A stretch of DNA of 64,000 nucleotides, from NCBI GenBank assembly GCA_016703745.1, contig JADJBK010000006.1:806001-870000 (forward strand). The letters run 5' to 3'. This stretch comes from Nitrosomonas sp. GTDB taxonomy: Bacteria > Pseudomonadota > Gammaproteobacteria > Burkholderiales > Nitrosomonadaceae. Below, in pieces: positions 36,916-44,421 of the stretch. How positions within the stretch are numbered: position 1 is the stretch's first letter; each line of letters opens with the position of its first letter. The translations under genes were made by a program, and so were the position numbers. The notes below the pieces were generated by a model. The model was not told the origin of the DNA, searched no databases, and saw nothing but the letters and a program-made list of their open reading frames with translations.

Positions 36916-37134
36916 CTAGCAGAATTGTGATAAACGGCCAACATTGATAATTTCTTCTCCATACTTTCCCTGTGCCATTTCGCGCAGCGCAATAACGGTT
37001 GGTTTGTCATTGGATTCTTCAATCATGGGGGTGGATCCAACCGAAATTTGTCTTGCTCTCGCTGTTGCAGCAAGCGTCATATTGAATCGGTTGGGTATTC
37101 TTTCAAGACAATCATCTACAGTAATTCTTGCCAT
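36916..37134 (-). CDS. rpoZ: RNA polymerase omega subunit
   Basis: 72 residues from the ATG at 37134, with GGAG upstream; the longer frame adds an unconserved N terminus. MARITVDDCLERIPNRF, ATARARQ and KPTVIALREMAQGK are clear omega motifs. It helps assemble RNA polymerase and forms a ppGpp site. It follows gmk, but spoT, the usual next gene, is replaced here by hslV. Confidence 0.95.
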   Translation of the reverse strand: MARITVDDCLERIPNRFNMTLAATARARQISVGSTPMIEESNDKPTVIALREMAQGKYGEEIINVGRLSQFC

Positions 37135-37260
37135 TATTAATTCGCTCCGGTCTGGGTAATTTTTGAAAAGTGTGAACAAATCTGGTTTAACAAGAATACG
37201 CACTCAATATGGCATCTTGCCAAACATTGCTGGAAATATCCCTAGGGTTATAGCACTAAA

Positions 37261-37866
37261 TCAGGCAAACTGCGCAATCAATTCACGCTGCCTGGCAAGT
37301 TGCCTGATTACCTTGAGTCTCTCCGCACGCACAACACAAGCGATCTCCTGAACGGTTTCCTGCAGGTCCTGATTGACTACCAGGTAGTCGTATTTGTGTA
37401 CATGGCTAACCTCCTCACGAGCTGCAAGCAATCGGCGTTCAATGACCTTATTTTCATCCATGCCACGTTGTTTAAGGCGTTGTTTCAATGTTTCCAGTGA
37501 AGGTGGCAGAATAAAAATGGACAGGGCTTGTGGATATAATTCACGCACCTGCAGCGCTCCCTGACAATCTATTTCTAATAAAACATCCTTGCCTGCCGCC
37601 ATTTTTTCTTCAATCCAGCTACGGGAAGTACCATAAAAATTACCATATACCTCGGCACTTTCGAGAAAATCCCCCTGCTTCGACATCTCTTGAAAACGCG
37701 CACGATCCACAAAAAAATAATCACGGCCATCTGCTTCATTTTGTCGTGGTGGGCGTGTGGTATGCGATACAGAGAGATTGATATTGGAATCCACCTGCAA
37801 TAACGAGCTGACAATGCTGGTTTTACCTGTACCAGAAGGTGCGCTGACGACAATTAGAAAACTCAT
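37261..37866 (-). CDS. gmk: Guanylate kinase
   Basis: 201 residues. P-loop SAPSGTGKTSIV, the GMP-binding SHTTRPPRQNEADGRDYFFVD stretch and LLEIDCQGALQVR are present. It converts GMP to GDP. The C-terminal helix LARQRELIAQF is typical. gmk-rpoZ is a conserved pair. Confidence 0.96.
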   Translation of the reverse strand: MSFLIVVSAPSGTGKTSIVSSLLQVDSNINLSVSHTTRPPRQNEADGRDYFFVDRARFQEMSKQGDFLESAEVYGNFYGTSRSWIEEKMAAGKDVLLEIDCQGALQVRELYPQALSIFILPPSLETLKQRLKQRGMDENKVIERRLLAAREEVSHVHKYDYLVVNQDLQETVQEIACVVRAERLKVIRQLARQRELIAQFA

Positions 37867-38200
37867 TGACGGATTATATTTTATTTGGCTTGTTGGTTGA
37901 TCGGGAAATTTTACCAGAATTCATGGTTTTGACGCCAACGCAGCTTGAGCAGAGTCGAGGATTGCCAATGTTATAATTGCGGGATTTGGTAGCGCTGACA
38001 GAACACGCCAGAAAAACTGTCAGTCTGTTTTTGTTTTGTAATAGCCAAAAGTGAATTAAGGAACCTCTGAATAACTGTCATTTCGAGCATGGCGAGAAAT
38101 CTATATTGTTGATTGCCAAAGATTCCTCACTACGTTCGGAATGACAAAGGTGAGTTAATCAGAGCCTCCTTAACCCTTAAATGAATAGAATGGAGACAAA
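37867..38200. other. Intergenic region between gmk and the malyl-CoA lyase gene
   Basis: 334 bases, divergent, so it should hold promoters for gmk and for the mcl-mtk genes. The main object is a 118-bp palindromic repeat (separate entry). A GGAG ribosome site precedes the ATG at 38201. I see no credible ORF and no obvious LysR-type dyad outside the repeat. Confidence 0.5.
38056..38173. repeat. 118-bp imperfect palindromic element (MITE-like)
   Basis: The element reads TTAAGGAACCTCTGAATAAC at one end, and the complement of the other end reads TTAAGGAGGCTCTGATTAAC. Inside, TGTCATTTCGAGCATGG and the following GAGAAATCT are mirrored by a segment whose complement begins TGTCATTCCGAACGTAG. The whole forms one long hairpin around a loop of about 17 bases. 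The ends lie at TTAA. Inner sequences of this GTCATTTCGAGC type recur as dispersed repeats in many bacterial genomes. Confidence 0.7.
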
Positions 38201-39145
38201 ATGAGTCACACCCTTTATGAAACCAAGATTCAACGCGTACAGCGTTGCGAACTGGCTGTACCTGGTTCCCGCCCCGAAATGTTTGAGAAAGCGCTGAAAA
38301 GTGGCGTGGATTTTATTTTTCTTGATCTGGAAGATGCCGTTGCGCCAGATGACAAATTATCTGCACGCAAAAATATTATCCAGGCGATCAACGATCTCGA
38401 CTGGAAGGGGCATGGCATTACCCTTTCTGTACGTATCAACGGCCTGGATACTCAATACATGGTGCGTGATGTCGTGGACCTGGTCGAACAGGCTGGACAC
38501 AAGATCGATACGCTGCTGATCCCCAAAGTTGGAGTGTATTCGGATGTTTACATGGTGGAGGCCATGGTCAATCAACTTGAAATTCAGCAGAGACTGAAAA
38601 ATCGGATAGGACTGGAAGCACTGATCGAAACCGCGCTGGGCATGGCCAACGTCGAGGATATCGCGCGCCAGGGAACTCGTGGCCGCCTGGAAGCCTTGCA
38701 TTTCGGCGTGGCGGATTATGCTGCCAGTAACCGCGCACGCACCACCAATATTGGTGGCCTCAACCCCGATTACCCCGGCGATCAATGGCATGCCGCCATC
38801 AGCCGTATGACTGTAGCTTGTCGCGCATTTGGACTGCGTCCGATCGATGGCCCATTTGGCGACATTCAAGATCCAGAGGGTTTCAAGCTGGCGGCAAAAC
38901 GTGCAGCCGCTCTGGGTTGTGAAGGCAAATGGGCCATTCACCCATCACAAATCACCTTGGCCAACGAGATCTTTACCCCTCCTGCTACGGAGGTAGAAAA
39001 AGCAAAACGTATCCTGGCCGCCTTAAAAGAAGCCGCTGCACAAGGCAAAGGCGCCGCCGCGCTGGATGGCCGTCTGATTGATGCCGCCTCCGAAAGAATG
39101 GCCAACAATATCGTCAAAATGGCTGAAGCCATCGCAGCCAAATAA
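38201..39145 (+). CDS. mcl: Malyl-CoA lyase (HpcH/HpaI/CitE family)
   Basis: 314 residues. SELAVPGS-like ELAVPGSRPEMF, FIFLDLEDAVAPDDK, LIPKVGVYSDVY, IETALGMANVEDI, HFGVADYAAS and RPIDGPFGDIQDPEG follow the Methylobacterium malyl-CoA lyase closely. Family members cleave malyl-CoA to glyoxylate and acetyl-CoA, and the reaction is reversible. The gene is followed by both malate-CoA ligase subunits, which supports malyl-CoA rather than citryl- or citramalyl-CoA as substrate (inference). Confidence 0.88.
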   Translation: MSHTLYETKIQRVQRCELAVPGSRPEMFEKALKSGVDFIFLDLEDAVAPDDKLSARKNIIQAINDLDWKGHGITLSVRINGLDTQYMVRDVVDLVEQAGHKIDTLLIPKVGVYSDVYMVEAMVNQLEIQQRLKNRIGLEALIETALGMANVEDIARQGTRGRLEALHFGVADYAASNRARTTNIGGLNPDYPGDQWHAAISRMTVACRAFGLRPIDGPFGDIQDPEGFKLAAKRAAALGCEGKWAIHPSQITLANEIFTPPATEVEKAKRILAALKEAAAQGKGAAALDGRLIDAASERMANNIVKMAEAIAAK

Positions 39146-39215
39146 TTTGATTGTTGATCAATAGGCATAAACACCTGTAGAAATAAATAAATACCGAGAT
39201 AGAGGGAGAAATTAA

Positions 39216-40391
39216 TTGGATATCCACGAGTATCAGGCCAAGGAAATTCTGGCGGAATACGGTGTCAAGCTCGCCAACGGCGGCCTGGCACATACGGTTG
39301 AAGAAGCGGTACAGCGCAGTCGTGAAATTGGCGGAAATATCTGGGTCGTCAAGGCGCAAATTCACTCAGGCGCACGTGGCAAAGCGGGTGGCGTGAAACT
39401 GTGCCGGACGCACGAAGAAATAGAGTCAACCGCAGAAACGTTGCTGGGGAAACGACTGGTGACCCACCAAACCGGAGCGGTCGGCAAACTTTGTACCAAG
39501 CTGTATATCGAGGCGGGTACCGATATAGCCAGGGAAATTTATCTTGCATTGATGATTGACCGCAGCCATGAACGGGTCATCATCGTGGGGTCGGCCCAAG
39601 GCGGAATGGACATTGAAACGCTGGCGGCAACCAACCCGGATGCAATCAAGAAAATCTATATCGAGCCCGCCGTTGGGCTACAGGATTTCCAGGCAAGAAA
39701 AATGGCCTTTGCACTGGGGCTGGATGGAGAATTACTCAATATTGCGGTCAAGATGATCAAAAGCTGCTACCGGGCGCTTCGCGACAATGACGTCAATATA
39801 CTCGAGATCAATCCTCTGGTAGTCACCCGGAATGGTGAATTGATCGCACTCGATGCCAAAATGAGTTTTGACGAAAATGCCCTGTTTCGACGTCACCGCA
39901 TTTCCGAACTGCGTGATAACACCCAGATTGATCCTCGGGAAGTGGCGGCAGCTGAAGCCGGTCTGAGCTATGTTGGCCTGGATGGTGATATTGGCTGCAT
40001 GATCAATGGCGCAGGGCTTGCCATGGCAACCATGGATATGATCAAACTGGCAGGCGGTGAACCCGCTAATTTCCTGGATGTCGGTGGTGGCGCTTCAGCA
40101 GAGCGTACTGAAAAAGCATTCCGTCTGGTACTGGCAGATCAGGGTGTAAAAGCGATGCTGGTCAATATCTTTGCTGGCATCAACCGCTGTGACTGGATCG
40201 CCGAAGGCGTGGTGCAGGCGGTACGTAATATCGGGATGACGCTGCCCCTGGTGGTGCGTCTATCCGGAACACATGTCGAGGAAGGTCGCCGCATTATCGC
40301 TGATAGCGGCTTACCTATCATCACGGCAGAAACCCTGGCCGAAGCAGCTGAGAAAGTCGTTGCGGCGCGCAACCAGGTAGTCGCCGGCTGA
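39216..40391 (+). CDS. mtkA: Malate-CoA ligase subunit beta (SucC-like)
   Basis: 391 residues from a TTG start with GAGGGAG upstream, giving the family's DIHEYQAKEILAEYGV. ATP-grasp domain: AQIHSGARGKAGGVKLC, EINPLVV, and DAKMSFDENALFR. The CoA-ligase part has FLDVGGGAS and VNIFAGINRCDWIAEGV. The CDWIAEG form and overall resemblance to Methylobacterium MtkA suggest malate rather than succinate as substrate. Context with malyl-CoA lyase agrees. A plain succinyl-CoA synthetase cannot be fully excluded. Confidence 0.85.
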   Translation: MDIHEYQAKEILAEYGVKLANGGLAHTVEEAVQRSREIGGNIWVVKAQIHSGARGKAGGVKLCRTHEEIESTAETLLGKRLVTHQTGAVGKLCTKLYIEAGTDIAREIYLALMIDRSHERVIIVGSAQGGMDIETLAATNPDAIKKIYIEPAVGLQDFQARKMAFALGLDGELLNIAVKMIKSCYRALRDNDVNILEINPLVVTRNGELIALDAKMSFDENALFRRHRISELRDNTQIDPREVAAAEAGLSYVGLDGDIGCMINGAGLAMATMDMIKLAGGEPANFLDVGGGASAERTEKAFRLVLADQGVKAMLVNIFAGINRCDWIAEGVVQAVRNIGMTLPLVVRLSGTHVEEGRRIIADSGLPIITAETLAEAAEKVVAARNQVVAG

Positions 40392-40418
40392 TTACACACA
40401 AAGAAAAGGAACATAACT

Positions 40419-41309
40419 GTGGCAATTTTGATTAATGAACAAACACGCATCATCATCCAGGGATTTACCGGCAGAATCGGCACCTTTCACGCCCAGGAAA
40501 TGATTGACTATGGATCCAATGTGGTCGGAGGCGTCACACCGGGAAAAGGTGGCCAAAAACATCTGGGTCTGCCTGTTTTTAATACTGTCAAGGAAGCCGT
40601 CGAACAAGTCGGAGCGGAAGCCAGCATCGTATTTGTACCGCCTGCTTTTGCCGCCGACTCGTTGATGGAAGCGGCAGATGCTGGAATCAAATACTGCGTA
40701 TCGGTCACTGACGGAATACCGACTCAAGACATGATGACCGTCAAGAATTTTCTGCGTCGCTTTTTGCCAGAAAATCGCATGATGCTGACTGGACCCAATT
40801 GCTCCGGCACGATCAGCCCAGGGCGAGCGATGCTGGGAATCATGCCAGGACATATTTACGCCCAAGGCGTAGTTGGTGTCGTTGGCCGCTCCGGCACATT
40901 GGGCTATGAAGCGGCGGACCAGATGAGGCGGCTGAATATCGGCATTTCCACGTCAGTGGGTATTGGCGGCGACCCAATCATTGGCAGCTCGCATCGTGAC
41001 GTGCTGGAAAAACTGGAACAGGATCCCGAAACCAAAGTGGCACTGATGATTGGCGAAATTGGTGGGCCAATGGAGGTGGATGCCGGGCTGTTCGCCAAAG
41101 AAAACATGCGCAAACCGCTGGTTGCTTACATCGCAGGCTTGACTGCACCTCCTGGAAGACGCATGGGGCATGCCGGTGCGATTATTTCATCCGCCGGAGA
41201 AAGTGCAGCTGAAAAAGTCGAAAGATTGCGGGAATTGGGCGTAACCATCTGTCCCAACCCTTCCCTGATGGGACAAACAGTGGCAGAAGTATTACGAAAA
41301 ATTCAATAG
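40419..41309 (+). CDS. mtkB: Malate-CoA ligase subunit alpha (SucD-like)
   Basis: 296 residues from GTG with AAAGGA upstream. The CoA-binding Rossmann part has IIQGFTGRIGTFHAQEM and VGGVTPGKGG; GPNCSGTISPG follows. The phospho-His is in RRMGHAGAI (about residue 251). It lies 27 bases after mtkA. Together they would form malyl-CoA from malate, ATP and CoA, or malate and ATP in reverse. Confidence 0.86.
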   Translation: MAILINEQTRIIIQGFTGRIGTFHAQEMIDYGSNVVGGVTPGKGGQKHLGLPVFNTVKEAVEQVGAEASIVFVPPAFAADSLMEAADAGIKYCVSVTDGIPTQDMMTVKNFLRRFLPENRMMLTGPNCSGTISPGRAMLGIMPGHIYAQGVVGVVGRSGTLGYEAADQMRRLNIGISTSVGIGGDPIIGSSHRDVLEKLEQDPETKVALMIGEIGGPMEVDAGLFAKENMRKPLVAYIAGLTAPPGRRMGHAGAIISSAGESAAEKVERLRELGVTICPNPSLMGQTVAEVLRKIQ

Positions 41310-41759
41310 CGCATCACAACTCGGCCACATTTGAGAAATGCCGAGGGCGTCTTTAAAAACCCAGGATTTAAAACAAAATTTTTAGAGATGCCCTCCAGAT
41401 ACGTCCCAATGAGGAGTAGTTTATTAGCACAGATGGCGCAAGACGCCATTCATGCCAGATATTCACCAAGCCATTCTTCTGGTACCCCTGGCACCTCTCC
41501 CACTTCAGAATTAGCCTGGAAACATGATGAATTTCAGGCAATTCTTACTTGACCCGAATTTCCTATATACTACGTTGGCATGTGTTTTATCTGCGTTGCG
41601 ACCAGCAATCTCATCAGAATAAACAGAGAATCACAGGCCACAAATAATGTAATCGCATAAATAGCCAATTATTCGCTTCTTTATCTGAACCTCGGCCAAC
41701 CTGTCATCTGTTTTAATCCCTGAAGTCTAATTGCCTCGCTTTCCACTCCTGTTTGCTTA
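41310..41759. other. Intergenic region before the TonB receptor operon
   Basis: 450 bases between two plus-strand units. It contains a 53-bp hairpin repeat near the start, which may end the mtk transcript. I see no convincing ORF: a frame at 41331-41552 runs through the repeat and lacks codon character. The promoter of the receptor-YfiR-kinase operon must lie here, but I could not fix a good -35/-10 pair. No Fur box was evident. Confidence 0.5.
41343..41395. repeat. 53-bp hairpin repeat downstream of mtkB
   Basis: Arms GAGGGCGTCTTTAAAAA and TTTTTAGAGATGCCCTC pair over 17 bases with two mismatches around a 19-base loop. It resembles the copy at 36235 in length and sequence. The arm ends look like short inverted repeats of an IS or MITE. 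As a transcript it would fold strongly and could act as a terminator for mtkB. Confidence 0.65.
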
Positions 41760-43745
41760 ATGCTGTTAATTAAATCCACCCCAAGATTACTAGGCCGGTT
41801 ACTTTGCCTATACAGCATGGCAGCAGCCCTGCCTGTCTACGCCAATACCCGTCTCGAAGAATTAAATCTCGAAGATCTGATGAATATCAGTATTACGGGC
41901 GCCTCAAAATACGAACAAAAACAACAGCAAGTTGCTGCTGCTATCAGCGTCCTCACCCGCAATGATTTTCGAACCTATGGCTGGCGCACGCTCAACGAGG
42001 CCTTGGCCAGTTTACCTGGCGTCCATGCCACCCATGACAATCAATATAATTATCTGGGGATGCGGGGATTGGGCCTGCCTGGAGATAGCAATACTCGTGT
42101 ACTGATTACGATCAATGGTAATCGCATTAATGATGCCACCTACGATGCAGGACCAACCGGCCGTGATTTTCCGCTTGACATCGATCTGATCGAACGCATT
42201 GAATTCATTCCGGGACCCGGTGGTGCTGTATACGGACAGAATGCCATGCTCGGCGTGGTTAACGTGATCACCCGTAAAGGTGAAGATGTCAAAGGGGCGG
42301 AGCTCTCCGCTTCCTACCAGACAGCGGAGGTCATGCCGCAGGGGCGCTTTACGCTTGGTAAAAAATTTGTTAATGGGCTGGATGCGCTGGTTTCCATTTC
42401 AGGCATGCAATCACGTGGCACCAATCATTTTTTTGATTTTGGCGATGCCGGTGTGGCAGGCGTGGCACGACATATGGATGGTCAAAATATCAAACAACTC
42501 TTTGCACGCGCCGCTTACGGACCGTTGTCATTCGATTTTATCTATGGTGATCGCCGCAAGGATGATTCAACCGGCGCCTTCCGCAGTACGCCACTGGTGG
42601 ATGGCGCGTTTACCCGCGACCGCTACCTGAATACACAAGTCCAGTATAACGACAGTTTCGCTAACGGCACGCTTAACGTACTGGGACGATTGTTTCTTGG
42701 CCATTACCGCTTCAATAACGTTCTTTTCTTTGATGGCCAGCCAACCGAAAGTACCGGGCCCAGCAACTGGCACGGTGCCGAAATGCGCCTGCTCTCCACA
42801 GCACTGGCCAATCACGCCCTGATGCTGGGTGTCGAGTATCAGAACAATACCGATATCAGGCAAACATTCCTGAATCCGGCCGACGCTCTTGCCAATGTGG
42901 CTGTCAATACTTCGGTATTGCGCATCGGGGTATATGCACAGGATGAATGGCGTATTAGCGATACGCTCTCGGCTACGGTGGGCCTGCGTTATGACTACAA
43001 CCAGTGGATCGGCAGCCGACTCAGTCCGCGAGGCGCATTAATCTGGCAGGCAATGCCACAAACAACCTTCAAGGCGCTCTATGGCCGGGCGCACCGCTCA
43101 CCCAACTCGTTTGAGCGTGACTTCAGTGATGATCTGACTCAGGTCGCCAATCCAGGACTACGCAGCGAATCGATCGATACGATTGAGCTGGTAGCCGATT
43201 ATCGCCCGCTGGCCAACATGAATTTGCGCGCGACGGCTTACGCATGGGATATGTATAATCCGATTGCCCTGGGAATCAACGGTGATACTGGTCTTCCCCA
43301 ATTTCAGCAGACTACCGGCAAGATAAAAGCCAGGGGAGTAGAGTTATCCTCTGACACAACCTGGAGCTGGGGTGCGCGGCTACGGGCAAATTTTGGTGTA
43401 CAGAATGCCAGGCAGCAAGGTTCGCATCTGTCCAACTCACCCACTTATCTGGGCAAGCTGAATCTTTCGATTCCTGTACCGTTGATGACCGGTTTGCGTG
43501 CTGGCTATGAACTGCAGTATTTCGGCAAACGTAAAACCCTCGATGGCTCGGACACCAATAGCTATCTGCTTTCCAATCTGAGTCTGATAACTGATGTACG
43601 CTGGGTAAAAGGCCTGGAAGCATCGCTCAGTGTTTATAATCTGTTCAACAAGCATTACGAACATCCCGCAGCCGATACCAACTGGCAAAACAGTTTTGCG
43701 CAACCTGGCCGGACTATCCGGCTAAAAATTGATTACCGCTTCTAG
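41760..43745 (+). CDS. TonB-dependent outer-membrane receptor
   Basis: 661 residues. Signal peptide to about residue 28 (PVYANT), then the segment LNLEDLMNISITGASKYEQK. A plug domain follows (about 55-165; LASLPGVHATHD, GMRGLG, RIEFIPGPGGAVYGQNAMLGVVNVITR). The rest is a beta-barrel ending in a terminal Phe (IDYRF). The N-terminal segment is characteristic of receptors encoded beside YfiR proteins. The ligand is unknown. It begins an apparent four-gene operon; the gap to the YfiR gene is 55 bases. Confidence 0.92.
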   Translation: MLLIKSTPRLLGRLLCLYSMAAALPVYANTRLEELNLEDLMNISITGASKYEQKQQQVAAAISVLTRNDFRTYGWRTLNEALASLPGVHATHDNQYNYLGMRGLGLPGDSNTRVLITINGNRINDATYDAGPTGRDFPLDIDLIERIEFIPGPGGAVYGQNAMLGVVNVITRKGEDVKGAELSASYQTAEVMPQGRFTLGKKFVNGLDALVSISGMQSRGTNHFFDFGDAGVAGVARHMDGQNIKQLFARAAYGPLSFDFIYGDRRKDDSTGAFRSTPLVDGAFTRDRYLNTQVQYNDSFANGTLNVLGRLFLGHYRFNNVLFFDGQPTESTGPSNWHGAEMRLLSTALANHALMLGVEYQNNTDIRQTFLNPADALANVAVNTSVLRIGVYAQDEWRISDTLSATVGLRYDYNQWIGSRLSPRGALIWQAMPQTTFKALYGRAHRSPNSFERDFSDDLTQVANPGLRSESIDTIELVADYRPLANMNLRATAYAWDMYNPIALGINGDTGLPQFQQTTGKIKARGVELSSDTTWSWGARLRANFGVQNARQQGSHLSNSPTYLGKLNLSIPVPLMTGLRAGYELQYFGKRKTLDGSDTNSYLLSNLSLITDVRWVKGLEASLSVYNLFNKHYEHPAADTNWQNSFAQPGRTIRLKIDYRF

Positions 43746-43800
43746 CAGATATGTCTGGTAATCGCTCTCCTGTCACAATGCTCAGTCCTCCCAGGGGCTC

Positions 43801-44421
43801 ATGACATTATTCAGACCCTCATACCTGTCGCTGCTATGGCTCTTCCTGATATACATCAGTAACAGGCAGCCAGACAAACCAATCCGACAGATTATTTTCG
43901 CCGGTATATCGATAGGGCTACTGTGCGGATTTACACCCGTCAACTACATGCCATCGGCCCATGCGGAAGAGTTATCTGAATATCGCCTGAAAACCGCATT
44001 TCTTTATAATTTTGCGACCTTCACGCAATGGCCGCAGGATGATCAGCCAGCCTTCAATGTCTGTATATACGGGCCCAATCCCTTTAATGGTCATCTGGAA
44101 AATCTGCAAGACAAGAAAATTACCAATCGCCCGGTTAATATCCTTTTCAGTCAGCCCATTAATAAACTCCATGATTGCCATCTTGTTTTTATCAGTCGCC
44201 CCGCAATAACCAATCTCAACGATATTCTCGACGCCTTGAAAGACAAACCGATCCTGACCGTTGCCGATTCACCCAATGCTTGCCAAAAAGGAGTGGCGCT
44301 CAATATGGCTATCGAGAATGGCAAAATCACCTTTGAGGCCAATCCTGCTGCGGCTCAAGCAGTTGGTCTGAGCTTCAGCTCGCAGCTGTTGCGTTTTGCT
44401 AAAAAGGTCTATTCACAATGA
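43801..44421 (+). CDS. YfiR family periplasmic protein (DUF4154)
   Basis: 206 residues. Two hydrophobic stretches (about 8-20 and 31-45) precede a likely cleavage site at AHA-EE (about 55/56), an unusually long leader. The mature domain has YRLKTAFLYNFATFTQWP, VCIYGPNPF (Cys 88), HDCHLVFISRP (Cys 126) and a further Cys 161 in NACQKGVALNM. YfiR of Pseudomonas restrains the diguanylate cyclase YfiN through its periplasmic CHASE8 region. The kinase encoded next has a similar region, so it is the likely partner. The stop overlaps the kinase ATG. Confidence 0.88.
   Translation: MTLFRPSYLSLLWLFLIYISNRQPDKPIRQIIFAGISIGLLCGFTPVNYMPSAHAEELSEYRLKTAFLYNFATFTQWPQDDQPAFNVCIYGPNPFNGHLENLQDKKITNRPVNILFSQPINKLHDCHLVFISRPAITNLNDILDALKDKPILTVADSPNACQKGVALNMAIENGKITFEANPAAAQAVGLSFSSQLLRFAKKVYSQ

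Noticed and set aside
36916..37203. 95-aa form of RpoZ
   Set aside because: Omega begins MARITVDD; the extra 23 residues are unconserved and the inner ATG has a GGAG site.
41331..41552. Possible 73-aa gene after mtkB
   Set aside because: It runs through the 53-bp hairpin repeat and has no conserved features.
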